This document shows, piece after piece, positions 15,891 through 28,066 of a stretch of DNA of 64,000 nucleotides. The DNA comes from CAVYHJ01 sp963768165 [NCBI: uncultured bacterium] (lineage in GTDB: Bacteria > UBP4 > UBA4092), in the NCBI GenBank assembly GCA_963768165.1, contig CAVYHJ010000001.1, forward strand, positions 277,301 through 341,300, read 5' to 3'. Made by a program: the position numbers and the translations under genes. Each line of letters opens with the position of its first letter. Within the stretch, counting starts at the first letter, position 1. Under the pieces are notes generated by a model. The model was not told where the DNA came from and did not search any database. It saw only the letters and a list, made by a program, of their open reading frames with translations.

Positions 15891-17237
15891 ATGAAAGTAA
15901 AATATATTATATGGTTTGGGTTACTCTCCGTTATCTTGTTTTCCTGCACCGGTTGTTCTTCCAGTTCAAACGATGACAAAATCAATGGCCGAACGCATGT
16001 GGTTTATTGGGAAAAATGGACAGGATTTGAAGGGGAGGCCATGCAAGCGGTAGTGGACGATTTTAATGCCTCCCAGAACAAAATCTTTGTTGATAAAGTC
16101 ATCATCAATCAAATCGACCAAAAAACGCTGGTATCGATTGCCGGAGGAGACCCACCCGATATCGCCGGTCTCTGGGAATCCAATATCTCCTCGTTTGCGG
16201 ATAAATATGCATTAATTTGCCTGGATGATTATGCCGCCAAAGCCGGAATCAAACGGGAGAATTACATCCCTATTTTTTGGGACATTTGTCTGCATCGCAA
16301 GCATCTATACGGATTGCCATCGACACCTGCGTCCTTAGCACTCCATTGGAATAGGGACATGTTTCGTAAAGCGGGGTTAGATCCCAATCGCCCCCCCCAA
16401 TCCATTCAAGAATTAACAGAATTTGCCAGGAAATTAACCAAACGAGATAAGAACGGTAAAATTATTCAAATGGGATTTCTCCCTTCCGAACCGGGCTGGT
16501 GGAACTGGTCCTGGGGTTACTATTTTGGCGGTAAAATCTGGAATGGAAAAGACACCATTACCTGTAACTCACCGGAGAATATCAAAGCCTATGAATGGGT
16601 ACAAAGCTTTACCAAAGAGAACGGTGTAAAAGACGTACAAGCCTTTTTTAGCGGCTTTGGCAATTTTGCCTCTCCCCAAAATGCCTTTTTATCCGGCAAA
16701 GTTGCTATGGAATTACAAGGTGTATGGATGTATAACTTTATCAAGAATTACGCACCCAACTTAAATTGGGATTGTGCGCCCTTTCCCTCAGCAATACCCG
16801 GAACCATCCCCGCCTCCTATGTGGAAGCGGATGTTTTGTCCATACCCATCGGTGCCAAACACCCTAATGAAGCTTTTGAGTTTATTAAATATGTTGAATC
16901 CCAAAAAGGAATGGAAAAACTCTGTATAGGACAGAGGAAATTCTCTCCTTTAATTAAGGTAAGTGACGAATTTATTAAAAACCACCCCAATCCTTATATA
17001 AAGAAATTCATTGAACTGGCAAAAGAACCCACTGTATTTTCACCCCTGGATATGAGTATCTGGAATGAATATTCTGATGAAATGGGAGTTGCGTATGATA
17101 AAATCTGGTTGCAACAAGCGACCCCCAAAGATGCCTTGGATTTAGTCCAAAAGAAAATACAGAAGAAATGGGACAAAGAATTGACCCGATTCCGACGATT
17201 AGGCTGGCCGATAGAGCAAGTGCCACCGGGAAGATAA
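15891..17237 (+). CDS. Sugar ABC transporter substrate-binding lipoprotein
   Basis: A 448-residue family 1 extracellular solute-binding protein. The N-terminus has a lipoprotein signal with L-F-S-C at residues 16-19. Typical features are V-V-Y-W-E-K-W-T-G-F-E-G near the start, P-P-D-I-A-G-L-W near residue 88, W-N-R-D-M-F-R-K-A-G-L-D-P, and F-L-S-G-K-V-A-M-E-L-Q-G-V-W-M. It captures a sugar or oligosaccharide in the periplasm for the two permeases that follow. TATAAT lies 10 nt before the ATG and no Shine-Dalgarno is visible, so the mRNA may be leaderless. An in-frame C8 run lies near 16391. Confidence 0.92.
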   Translation: MKVKYIIWFGLLSVILFSCTGCSSSSNDDKINGRTHVVYWEKWTGFEGEAMQAVVDDFNASQNKIFVDKVIINQIDQKTLVSIAGGDPPDIAGLWESNISSFADKYALICLDDYAAKAGIKRENYIPIFWDICLHRKHLYGLPSTPASLALHWNRDMFRKAGLDPNRPPQSIQELTEFARKLTKRDKNGKIIQMGFLPSEPGWWNWSWGYYFGGKIWNGKDTITCNSPENIKAYEWVQSFTKENGVKDVQAFFSGFGNFASPQNAFLSGKVAMELQGVWMYNFIKNYAPNLNWDCAPFPSAIPGTIPASYVEADVLSIPIGAKHPNEAFEFIKYVESQKGMEKLCIGQRKFSPLIKVSDEFIKNHPNPYIKKFIELAKEPTVFSPLDMSIWNEYSDEMGVAYDKIWLQQATPKDALDLVQKKIQKKWDKELTRFRRLGWPIEQVPPGR

Positions 17238-17238
17238 G

Positions 17239-18144
17239 ATGACTCGAAGAGAAAAAATAAATTTACGCAACGGATTGTTATTCGTCAGTCCCTGGATAAT
17301 CGGATTTTGTTCATTTATCGTGTATCCGGTTATTGCCTCTTTGTATTACAGTCTTTGCGAATATTCGGTATTAATGCCTGCTCATTTTATCGGGTTGGGG
17401 AATTATACGGATTTAATGACAGATGACGTGTTCTGGCAAACATTGGGCAACACCGTATACTATTCCATGATTGCCGTACCCTTAGGGACTATCCTAGCCA
17501 TTATATTGGCACTATTACTGAATGTAGATACCAAAGGACGTGCCATCTACCGAACAATTTTCTTTTTACCGACCCTTGTCCCGATGGTTGCTCTCGCCAT
17601 TTTATGGATGTGGATTCTCAACGGGAATTTTGGGATACTCAATTATTTATTGTCTCTAGTAGGTATTGACGGACCTGGCTGGCTGGTAGACCCCCATTGG
17701 TCGAAACCCGGATTAATCATAACCAGTTTATGGGGCGTAGGTCAGGCGATGATTATCTATCTTGCCGGATTGCAGGACGTTCCGCAAGAATTATATGAAG
17801 CCTCGGAATTAGACGGTGCACGGTATTGGAAGAAAACCTGGCATGTAACCCTGCCCATGATATCACCGGTAATCTATTTTAATGTAATTATCGGAATCAT
17901 AAACGCATTCCAGCTCTTTGCCGTACCCTATGTATTAAGTTCGACGGGCAACGGTACTGCCGGTACCGGTTATCCAGCCAGGTCGTTATTATTTTATACC
18001 ATGTATTTGTACGACAACGCGTTTCGGTATTTACGCATGGGGTACGCGAGCGCGATGGCATGGATTATGTTAATCATCATTCTCATTCTGACGTTTATTA
18101 CGACAAAATATTCGCAAAAATATATTTATTACGCAGGGAAATAG
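17239..18144 (+). CDS. Sugar ABC transporter permease (MalF/UgpA type)
   Basis: 301 residues, six transmembrane segments. The EAA loop that contacts the ATPase reads A-S-E-L-D-G-A-R-Y-W-K-K-T-W, followed by L-P-M-I-S-P. It starts 1 nt after the binding-protein stop, so the two are translationally coupled. With the next gene it forms the membrane channel. No ATP-binding subunit is encoded nearby; such systems often share a multi-use MsmK/UgpC-like ATPase encoded elsewhere. Confidence 0.93.
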   Translation: MTRREKINLRNGLLFVSPWIIGFCSFIVYPVIASLYYSLCEYSVLMPAHFIGLGNYTDLMTDDVFWQTLGNTVYYSMIAVPLGTILAIILALLLNVDTKGRAIYRTIFFLPTLVPMVALAILWMWILNGNFGILNYLLSLVGIDGPGWLVDPHWSKPGLIITSLWGVGQAMIIYLAGLQDVPQELYEASELDGARYWKKTWHVTLPMISPVIYFNVIIGIINAFQLFAVPYVLSSTGNGTAGTGYPARSLLFYTMYLYDNAFRYLRMGYASAMAWIMLIIILILTFITTKYSQKYIYYAGK

Positions 18145-18151
18145 TATCGCT

Positions 18152-18991
18152 ATGAAAATGAACAAATTAATAACTCGCTTTTTTATCTACCTGATGTTAA
18201 TCACCGGTTCCGTCATGTTTATTTTCCCATTATTATGGATGATTTCGACATCCCTTAAACCTATTGAAGAAACCATGAAAATGCCGCCGGTGTGGATACC
18301 GAGCACGATTCAATGGAAAAATTATCTAACCGTATTGACAGACCCCAATATTCCCCTATTACTATTTGCAAAAAACACGCTGATCATTTGTGTTTTAGGG
18401 GTTTGTGGAGTGCTCATTTCCAATGCCTTAATCGCCTATGGATTTTCCCGGATAGAATGGCCGGGAAGAAACATATTTTTCGGAGTCACATTAGCGACCA
18501 TGATGATTCCCTTTCCCGTGACCATGGTTCCCATGTACAGCGTATTCCGGTCGTTACATTGGATTGGAACCTTCAAACCCTTATGGGTTCCGGTTTGGTT
18601 CGGGAGCGCGTTTAATATATTTTTACTGCGTCAATTTTTCCTAACGATTCCGCATGACCTATCGGAAGCCGCCCGCATTGACGGCTGTTCCGAGTTCCGC
18701 ATCTTTCGCCAAATCATTCTGCCTTTGTGCCGGCCTGCGCTGATGGTGGTTGGTTTGTTCCATTTCATGTACGCGTGGAATGATTTTCTAGGCCCGTTGA
18801 TTTACCTAACCAAACAGAGTACCTTTACCCTTGCTTTAGGGTTACAGTTTTATCAAAGCCAGTCTGGCGGTACCCAATGGCATTATTTAATGGCGGCTTC
18901 CACTCTGGTCGTTCTTCCGGTCATTGTTCTTTTCTTTTTCACCCAAAAGACATTTATCCAGGGAATCGCCATGACGGGGTTAAAAGGGTAA
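18152..18991 (+). CDS. Sugar ABC transporter permease (MalG/UgpE type)
   Basis: 279 residues, six transmembrane segments. The EAA loop is S-E-A-A-R-I-D-G-C-S-E-F-R-I-F and then L-P-L. N-terminal P-L-L-W-M-I-S-T-S-L-K and the central M-I-P-F-P-V-T-M-V-P-M-Y are typical. It lies 7 nt after the first permease and ends the three-gene operon. Confidence 0.93.
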   Translation: MKMNKLITRFFIYLMLITGSVMFIFPLLWMISTSLKPIEETMKMPPVWIPSTIQWKNYLTVLTDPNIPLLLFAKNTLIICVLGVCGVLISNALIAYGFSRIEWPGRNIFFGVTLATMMIPFPVTMVPMYSVFRSLHWIGTFKPLWVPVWFGSAFNIFLLRQFFLTIPHDLSEAARIDGCSEFRIFRQIILPLCRPALMVVGLFHFMYAWNDFLGPLIYLTKQSTFTLALGLQFYQSQSGGTQWHYLMAASTLVVLPVIVLFFFTQKTFIQGIAMTGLKG

Positions 18992-19186
18992 GTGGTGGGT
19001 ATGGCAGGACGATTTTCTAACCTTTGATTGGAAGATAGCCAACCTGGTTACTGATTTCGAGTCTCAAAAGATTGTTGCTATAGGTCATATCATCGTGTAA
19101 TAATCCTTTTACATAAGAAAACGTAAGTTATCAAAATAACCGCTTCAACAATATAGTAATATAATGTTTTATCAGGAGAATTAGTC

Positions 19187-20071
19187 GTGCGAATCATAGG
19201 GATGTTCCGAAATAAAAATCAGGCGCAGGTATTTGGGGACTATCTGTATGCCCTTGGGATTGATAATAAGGTCGAACCCGAAGATCCCCAAGTGTGGAAT
19301 GTCTGGGTTGTTTCAGATGATCACCTGGATAGGGCAAAGGAATTACTCACTGAATTTATTTCCAACCCGGAGAATCCCAAATACTTGGAAGCCATAAAAC
19401 TGGCGTCTCAAAAACGGCAGGAGGAACACCAAAACAATGTAGACTACCAAAAGAAGGTCTATGGCCGGGAGCAATTATTCAAATCAAGGATAGGTATACT
19501 CACCGTTATACTAATTGGAATCAGCGTGGTGGTAACCATACTCACTTTTTTTGGCGATAATCACAAACTGTTAAATTATTTTACCATCACTTCCTTTATA
19601 TTATCAGACAATTATATCCATTGGAAACCAGGACTCCCGGAAATCTTCCAAGGACAAATCTGGCGTTTAATTACCCCCATCTTTATTCATTATGGAATCC
19701 TGCATATTATATTCAACATGCTATGGTTACAAGATTTGGGCAGTATGATTGAACAAAAACAAAAGTCTTGGTTTCTCGCCCTCCTCGTATTGATTATAGG
19801 AATCGCATCCAATCTGGGCCAATATTATGTTAGTGGTCCGATGTTTGGAGGAATGTCTGGCGTGGTCTATGGATTATTTGGATATGTATGGCTTCGAGGA
19901 AAGTATGATTTCTCTTCCGGTTATTTCATGCATCCCCAGACGGTGGTGATGATGATTATATGGTTTTTCTTGTGTTTCTTTGGAATCATCCCGAATGTCG
20001 CCAATACAGCCCATGCAATTGGATTTGGGATAGGATGTGCCTGGGGTTTTATCTCTGCTAAAATGGTTTAA
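19187..20071 (+). CDS. glpG: Rhomboid intramembrane serine protease, GlpG type
   Basis: 294 residues from a GTG start with AGGAGA 8 nt upstream. The N-terminal 75 residues match the GlpG cytoplasmic domain (A-Q-V-F-G-D-Y-L-Y-A-L-G-I ... N-P-E-N-P-K-Y). The rhomboid domain follows with H-I-I-F-N-M-L-W-L, the nucleophile motif G-G-M-S-G-V-V-Y-G near residue 224, and the catalytic His in N-T-A-H-A-I-G-F near 278. It cleaves transmembrane substrates in the inner membrane. It is a single gene between unrelated units. Confidence 0.92.
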   Translation: MRIIGMFRNKNQAQVFGDYLYALGIDNKVEPEDPQVWNVWVVSDDHLDRAKELLTEFISNPENPKYLEAIKLASQKRQEEHQNNVDYQKKVYGREQLFKSRIGILTVILIGISVVVTILTFFGDNHKLLNYFTITSFILSDNYIHWKPGLPEIFQGQIWRLITPIFIHYGILHIIFNMLWLQDLGSMIEQKQKSWFLALLVLIIGIASNLGQYYVSGPMFGGMSGVVYGLFGYVWLRGKYDFSSGYFMHPQTVVMMIIWFFLCFFGIIPNVANTAHAIGFGIGCAWGFISAKMV

Positions 20072-20165
20072 GTTTAACTCTTAAAACGTCCGTGAAATCA
20101 ACGCTCGGAAAGATATGGATTCCACAACAAAGCCGTTAAACGTAATTACTTAAAAGGAGAAAAAA

Positions 20166-21182
20166 ATGAGACAAGCTGTTATGACATCTCCGGGTAAGAT
20201 TGAATTTTTCGACATCGAACCACCTAAACCCGGGGTAGGAGAAGTATTGATACAGATACATCGTATTGGGATATGCGGATCGGATGTTCATGTAAACCAC
20301 GGGAAACACCCCTTTACCACTTATCCGGTGGTCCAGGGACATGAATTTTCCGCCCAAGTGGTAGAAGTGGGAAAGGGAGTTCAAGGAATTCCGGTAGGGA
20401 GCAAAATTACCGCACTCCCCCAAGAGGTATGCGGGAAATGCGCCCCCTGCCAACGGGGAGATTATCATATTTGCGACACGTTGAAAGTGCGAGGATTTCA
20501 GGCTCCTGGAGTAGCCCAGGATTTATTTGTTACCGAGGCAGAAAAGGTGGTTCTTTTACCCGATACATTTACCTTTGAGGAAGGTGCCTTGGTGGAACCC
20601 GTCTCCGTGGCTGTACATGCCACAGGCCGGATTCCAATATTAAAAAATAAAAATGTCGTTATTACCGGAGCGGGTCCAATCGGAAATCTCATGGCGCAAG
20701 TTTCTAGGGCAAAAGGTGCCAATGTGTTAATCGTAGATATCAGCGATTATCGTTTAGAGAAAGCAAAAGCTTGTAATATTATTCATGTATCTAATGCCCG
20801 CCAGGAAAATTTACAAGATGCTGCCAAGCGAGTTTTTGGAAAAGCCGGATTTACAGTTGCTTTTGAATGTGCCGGTGTTGAATCTTCACTCAGCGCCCTG
20901 GTGGAATCAATTGAAAAAGGCGGAGAAATCGTAGTGGTCGCTGTCTATGAAGAAAAGGTTCCAATCAATATGTCATTGATACAGGATAGAGAATTGAAGA
21001 TGTTGGGCACATTAATGTACCAAAAGAAAGATTATGAGAAAGCGGTGGATTTGATAGCCAGGGGCGAAGTGGTTACAGAACCCTTGGTAACGAATCATTT
21101 TGCTTTCGAACAATTTCAGAAAGCGTATGAATTTATCGATGAGCAAGCGGATAAGTCTCTTAAAGTGATGATTGATCTGTGA
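20166..21182 (+). CDS. Zinc-dependent medium-chain alcohol/polyol dehydrogenase
   Basis: A 338-residue MDR-family dehydrogenase. Catalytic zinc ligands are in G-I-C-G-S-D-V-H and V-Q-G-H-E-F. Structural-zinc cysteines lie in C-G-K-C-A-P-C-Q-R-G-D-Y-H-I-C. The Rossmann motif is I-T-G-A-G-P-I-G-N. The closest relatives are sorbitol/L-iditol, galactitol and galactonate dehydrogenases. AAGGAG lies 5 nt before the ATG. Its stop overlaps the start of a PfkB kinase, which points to a two-step polyol route: oxidation to a ketose, then phosphorylation. The substrate is inferred, not shown. Confidence 0.92.
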   Translation: MRQAVMTSPGKIEFFDIEPPKPGVGEVLIQIHRIGICGSDVHVNHGKHPFTTYPVVQGHEFSAQVVEVGKGVQGIPVGSKITALPQEVCGKCAPCQRGDYHICDTLKVRGFQAPGVAQDLFVTEAEKVVLLPDTFTFEEGALVEPVSVAVHATGRIPILKNKNVVITGAGPIGNLMAQVSRAKGANVLIVDISDYRLEKAKACNIIHVSNARQENLQDAAKRVFGKAGFTVAFECAGVESSLSALVESIEKGGEIVVVAVYEEKVPINMSLIQDRELKMLGTLMYQKKDYEKAVDLIARGEVVTEPLVTNHFAFEQFQKAYEFIDEQADKSLKVMIDL

Positions 21183-22081
21183 AATCATCCGGTACAAGCA
21201 GACGATTTAAAGTAACGGGATTGGGAGAATTGCTGTGGGATCTGCTACCGAACGGACCGCGATTGGGCGGTGCACCTGCCAATTTTGCCTATCATGTCCA
21301 TCAATTGGGTGCCGCGACAACACTGGTCAGTTGTGTAGGGAAAGACAAACTTGGAGAAGAATTACTATCCCAGTTGGAGTCGATAGGGTTAGATATTCGT
21401 CATATCATTACCTGTTCCAAATATCCCACCGGAACGGTGTCTGTTCTATTGAATTCACAGGGAAAACCTACCTACCAAATTCATGAAAATGTGGCATGGG
21501 ATAACATCTCATGGAAAAACGCTATGAAATCCGTGGCGATTAAAACCGATGCCGTTTGTTTCGGAACTCTGGCACAACGGTCAGCATTGTCACGGAAAAC
21601 CATCCAACGATTTTTAACCAGCACTCGGAAAGAATGTCTGCGAGTTTATGATATAAATTTACGACAAACCTATTACACCCGAGAGATTATCGAAACGAGC
21701 CTGCGTCTCGCGAATATTCTGAAATTGAATGATGAGGAATTATCGATTATCTGCGAACTTCTTTCCATAAACGGAAAAGAAAACGAGCGGTTATCAATTC
21801 TCTTGAAGAAATATGAATTACAGTATATCGCTTTAACAAAAGGAGCTCGGGGCAGTGTACTTATGACACCGGAACGAATTTATGTTCATAAGGGAGTTCG
21901 GTTAAAAAAGATTGTGGACACAGTCGGCGCGGGAGACAGTTTTACAGCCGCTTTGGTGATGGGTATTCTCAGACATAACTCATTGGAGGATATTTCCGAA
22001 GCTGCAAATGCGTTGGCATCTTCTGTCTGCCGCCATTCCGGTGCCATGGGTGATGATGCGGTGATGTCACAATTCTTATAA
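21179..22081 (+). CDS. PfkB family carbohydrate kinase (fructokinase-like)
   Basis: 300 residues, starting at a GTG that overlaps the previous stop by 4 nt. Ribokinase-family features are the N-terminal G-L-G-E-L-L-W-D-L-L-P-N-G, G-G-A-P-A-N-F-A-Y-H, and the catalytic signature V-D-T-V-G-A-G-D-S-F near residue 244, whose Asp is the base. The opening block resembles fructokinases. It probably phosphorylates the product of the upstream dehydrogenase. It is convergent with purU, with only 1 nt between the two. Confidence 0.92.
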   Translation: MKSSGTSRRFKVTGLGELLWDLLPNGPRLGGAPANFAYHVHQLGAATTLVSCVGKDKLGEELLSQLESIGLDIRHIITCSKYPTGTVSVLLNSQGKPTYQIHENVAWDNISWKNAMKSVAIKTDAVCFGTLAQRSALSRKTIQRFLTSTRKECLRVYDINLRQTYYTREIIETSLRLANILKLNDEELSIICELLSINGKENERLSILLKKYELQYIALTKGARGSVLMTPERIYVHKGVRLKKIVDTVGAGDSFTAALVMGILRHNSLEDISEAANALASSVCRHSGAMGDDAVMSQFL

Positions 22082-22082
22082 T

Positions 22083-22946
22083 CTAGTTAAAAACAATGGT
22101 CTTATTTCCGTGAATGAGTATGCGGTTGTTTAAGTGCGCCAGAACCGCACGCGCCAACACCACTTTCTCTAAATCTCTTCCTTTGCGGATTAAATCAGGG
22201 ATGGAATCCCGATGGCTCACCCGGATGACATCCTGCTCAATGATAGGACCTTCATCCAAATCCGTGGTCACATAATGACTGGTCGCACCGATGATTTTGA
22301 CTCCCCGCGCGTACGCCTGCTGATAGGGTTTTCCGCCAATAAATGCCGGTAAAAAGGAATGATGGATATTGATTATTTTATTGGGATAACAGCTAATAAT
22401 ATTTTCACTCAAGACCTGCATATACCGTGCTAAAACCACCAGGTCTATTTTGTATTCCTTTAATAATTCCATTTGTTTTTTTTCCTGTTCCACCTTGTTC
22501 TCTTTGGTGATGAAGAATATATGATAATCAATGCCAAAACTTTTAGCGGCATGTTCCATGTCCGGATGATTGCTGATAATCAATGGGATCTCCGCTTGAA
22601 ATTCTTTATCCTGGTAACGGGATAATAAGTCGTATAAACAATGCCCCTGTTTGGATACCAATATCGCGACACGGGGAAGTGTATCGTTATAATGGAGACT
22701 CCATGCCATATTAAATCGCAAAGCTAATGGATTAAACACGGCGGTAAAATTATCCCGGGAGATTTTAAACCCTTCCACCTCCCACTCAATCCTCATAAAA
22801 AACCGTTTGCTTTCCGGGTCAGTATATTGGTCGGCATGCATGACATTTCCGTTATTTTTATAGATAAATTCTGAGACCGCAGCGACCAGACCCTTCTGAT
22901 CGGGACAGGTGATGAGTACTGCAGCAGTAATATTATTCTCTGACAT
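22083..22946 (-). CDS. purU: Formyltetrahydrofolate deformylase
   Basis: 287 residues. An N-terminal ACT domain (residues about 8-85, beginning V-L-I-T-C-P-D-Q-K-G-L-V) precedes a formyltransferase-type hydrolase domain. Catalytic blocks are N-I-H-H-S-F-L-P-A-F-I-G-G-K and A-T-S-H-Y-V-T-T-D-L-D-E-G-P-I, with the conserved Asn, His and Asp. It releases formate from 10-formyl-tetrahydrofolate and balances one-carbon pools. AAGGAAA lies about 9 nt before the start. The upstream UroD-like gene ends 17 nt away, so they probably share a transcript and a link to methyl-group metabolism. Confidence 0.95.
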   Translation of the reverse strand: MSENNITAAVLITCPDQKGLVAAVSEFIYKNNGNVMHADQYTDPESKRFFMRIEWEVEGFKISRDNFTAVFNPLALRFNMAWSLHYNDTLPRVAILVSKQGHCLYDLLSRYQDKEFQAEIPLIISNHPDMEHAAKSFGIDYHIFFITKENKVEQEKKQMELLKEYKIDLVVLARYMQVLSENIISCYPNKIINIHHSFLPAFIGGKPYQQAYARGVKIIGATSHYVTTDLDEGPIIEQDVIRVSHRDSIPDLIRKGRDLEKVVLARAVLAHLNNRILIHGNKTIVFN

Positions 22947-22963
22947 TGTATCGGGTTTCCTTG

Positions 22964-24145
22964 TTATTTGGTTTGATTATATTTGCGGACGACTTCTACC
23001 ATCGCTTGCAGGTTCTCCTTGGGAACTGCCGGTGCCACCGAACATGCCGTGCTCATGATATAGCCAGATGCTTTAGAACCTTCCGCTAATATCTGTTCGA
23101 TATCCTGAATGACTCCGTCCCGTGATTTTAACAAAAGTGTATTCACGGAGTCCACATTCCCTTTGATAAAAATCTTATCCTGCCAGGCATCAATCGCATC
23201 TTTTAATTCTACGTTACCTAGTGGAGGCGGGTCGAGACATTCAATCCCGCTGACCCCGGATTCCACTATCAGATCCAGTCGGTCTCCGATGGAACCGCAG
23301 GTATGGGTATAAATATAACCTCCAGCAGCTTTGACAGCATCCGCCAACCGTTTTTCATACGGGAAAATAAACTCTTTATAATGTTCCCGTGAGATAAAAC
23401 TCCCCCCCGCATAGGGGGAGGATATTTTGATGGCATCACACCCCCGTTTGATTTGCGCCACCGACCAGGCGATACAATTCTCCGTAAAATAATCCAGTAT
23501 CTCTTTACATTTATCCGGTGATTCAATTAAGGATATCAAAGAGTTCTGCAACCCCAGGTAATTAAATAGATAATCGGAAGGGGCTTTGGTTTCTCCATGC
23601 ACGGAGTAGGTGTCTCCTACCCGCGCCAATACCCTGTCAATCGTGGCGTAATAATAGTCCGGGAAATCTTCCACTTTTTTCCAAGGGTGAAGACCTTTGT
23701 GAATGCACCAATGATAAAAAGACTCCGGCATCCAATCAAAAGGCCGGTTCATATTGACATCATTTATATTCGGAAATCCCTCAAACGCGCCCGAAGTGTC
23801 TGTCGAAGGATAGTACTTTGGATCATCATTATAGGTGTTAATAATAACCCCGCCATCCTTAAATACCATCATTTTCCCTTCATCACAATCCTCGATGTGA
23901 TCTACGAAATCCATGATGGATTCTTCCCTGCCCGGCTTATGAAGGAGAATCCCGTCGAAATCATATAATTCCCTGGCTTTTATTGCACCTTCGGCATACC
24001 CGTCATTGGTAAAATTAAAATCTATCGGCACTACCCCGGTGTTTAATAATATATTCCCGATGGTTAATTGACACATGACCGGGATATGCCGGGGCTTTTG
24101 CCTTGCCATGGCTTGTCGAACATAATCTTTTGATACGAAACTCAT
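22964..24145 (-). CDS. Uroporphyrinogen decarboxylase-family (MtaA/UroD-like) protein
   Basis: 393 residues from the ATG at 24145, which has GAGG 8 nt upstream; an in-frame ATG at 24172 lacks one. It belongs to the UroD superfamily of TIM barrels and shows H-T-C-G-S-I-G-D-R-L-D-L-I near residue 300 and E-C-L-D-P-P-P-L-G. Long members like this in Hydrogenedentota, Armatimonadota and similar phyla are more likely corrinoid-methyl transferases or unknown decarboxylases than haem enzymes. The neighbouring purU supports a one-carbon link. The exact substrate is not known. Confidence 0.8.
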   Translation of the reverse strand: MSFVSKDYVRQAMARQKPRHIPVMCQLTIGNILLNTGVVPIDFNFTNDGYAEGAIKARELYDFDGILLHKPGREESIMDFVDHIEDCDEGKMMVFKDGGVIINTYNDDPKYYPSTDTSGAFEGFPNINDVNMNRPFDWMPESFYHWCIHKGLHPWKKVEDFPDYYYATIDRVLARVGDTYSVHGETKAPSDYLFNYLGLQNSLISLIESPDKCKEILDYFTENCIAWSVAQIKRGCDAIKISSPYAGGSFISREHYKEFIFPYEKRLADAVKAAGGYIYTHTCGSIGDRLDLIVESGVSGIECLDPPPLGNVELKDAIDAWQDKIFIKGNVDSVNTLLLKSRDGVIQDIEQILAEGSKASGYIMSTACSVAPAVPKENLQAMVEVVRKYNQTK

Positions 24146-24564
24146 TGACGATTCCTCATTAATCATCGACAAACAAAAGATCTCCTTCTCAACGCGTATT
24201 ATTATATCAAATTCTATTCATAGGTTCCGGTAAACAAGGAGGAATTTTACATCCAGTCTGGTAATTTAATTTAGCAAAAGGGTCTCTTGTAAGAAAAGTG
24301 TTCTTCTTGATGGATACAAATTGTAATGAATTACCTTTGATAGCAATTGGGTTTAGAATCATTCTCGTTACACCGAAAGATTCTTCAGTCCTTTCACTCC
24401 GTTCAAGAGTATACTTCAACCTTCCTCTCTTAAAAATAATAAAAAAGACACCCGTATGGCACTAGAACATATTCTAATTTAACCAGTTAATTTTTCACCC
24501 AACTGCGTTGACAAAATCATCCAATTCGTATAATCTTCAATAGTTAAAGAATTAATATAACTTT
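24146..24564. other. Divergent intergenic region with a promoter
   Basis: About 420 bp between the minus-strand UroD-like gene and the plus-strand phosphoesterase. No credible gene was seen. Around 24360-24415 is a diverged palindrome-arm-like sequence (AAGATTCTTCAGTC ... CACTCCGTTC) reminiscent of repeat family A. The consensus promoter TTGACA (24508-24513) and TATAAT (24529-24534), with a short 15-nt spacer, points towards the phosphoesterase. Confidence 0.5.
24508..24534 (+). promoter_or_regulatory. Promoter for the phosphoesterase-ligA unit
   Basis: Perfect -35 (TTGACA) and -10 (TATAAT) hexamers lie 15 nt apart, 30 nt before the ATG at 24565. The spacer is 2 nt shorter than optimal, so the promoter may be weak or activator-assisted. 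Confidence 0.5.
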
Positions 24565-27314
<2,750 letters not shown>

Positions 27315-27324
27315 ATATTAATCT

Positions 27325-27411
27325 GTCATTCTGAGCGCAGCGAAGAATCTCTGTGTTCTACCTGAAGTAACACGACTTTAGACCGGGATTCTTCGCTGCG
27401 CTCAGAATGAC
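27325..27411. repeat. 87-bp palindromic repeat, family A copy 2
   Basis: Perfect 25-bp arms at 27325-27349 and 27387-27411, with a 37-nt loop that starts TCTGTGTTCTAC as in copy 1. It lies between the ligA stop and the MBL hydrolase start. Arms differ from copy 1 at paired positions (GCGCAG versus GTGTAG), so pairing is preserved. Confidence 0.9.
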
Positions 27412-27426
27412 AAGAGTGGAGAATGA

Positions 27427-28053
27427 ATGTTTTTTCGTTGCATACCCATTGGAGTATTACAAGCAAATTGTTATATTGTGGCATGTCCCAAGACAAAACA
27501 TGCTTTTGTCATTGATCCCGGAGCTGAACCTGATTTGATTTTATCCGTTATTGAACAGAATGCTCTGGAAGTTAAATACATTTTAAATACGCATGGCCAT
27601 CCCGACCATATCGGTGCAAATACCGCTATCAAACAATGGAGTGGCGCTCCTTTATTAATTCATAAAGAGGATGCGGATTTATTGATTCATCCCCTACCCT
27701 TACCTTTTGAAAATGAACCACCGGTGGATTCCCCGCCAGCCGACCAATTTCTAAACGACGGAGATAAATTTCAAGTGGGGAATGTATCTCTGCAAGTCCT
27801 CTACACTCCCGGTCATTCTCCCGGCAGTGTCAGTTTCTTATTCTCAGATCGTGTGATTACCGGGGATGCGTTATTCGCCGGAACCATTGGCAGAACCGAT
27901 TTGCCGGGCGGTTCCATGCCCGTTCTCATTCAGGCGATTCAAGAAAAATTATTAGTGCTGGATGACGAAACCGAAGTTTACCCCGGACATGGCCCCTCCA
28001 CCACTATCGGTCAGGAAAAACAATTCAATCCTTTTTTCTCAGATTTACAATAA
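27427..28053 (+). CDS. MBL-fold metallo-hydrolase (glyoxalase II-like)
   Basis: A 208-residue metallo-beta-lactamase-fold enzyme. Zinc motifs are N-T-H-G-H-P-D-H-I-G near residue 55, Y-T-P-G-H-S-P-G-S near 128, T-G-D-A-L-F near 147, and Y-P-G-H-G-P near 193. It starts C-I-P-I-G-V-L-Q-A-N-C-Y like YcbL-type hydroxyacylglutathione-hydrolase relatives. GGAG lies 5 nt before the ATG. It is convergent with lon. Confidence 0.92.
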   Translation: MFFRCIPIGVLQANCYIVACPKTKHAFVIDPGAEPDLILSVIEQNALEVKYILNTHGHPDHIGANTAIKQWSGAPLLIHKEDADLLIHPLPLPFENEPPVDSPPADQFLNDGDKFQVGNVSLQVLYTPGHSPGSVSFLFSDRVITGDALFAGTIGRTDLPGGSMPVLIQAIQEKLLVLDDETEVYPGHGPSTTIGQEKQFNPFFSDLQ

Positions 28054-28066
28054 AGAATATTTGAGA

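Noticed and set aside
24207-24419. A 70-codon minus-strand frame
   Set aside because: Part of it lies over a palindrome-arm-like repeat, there is no ribosome site, and no family is recognised.
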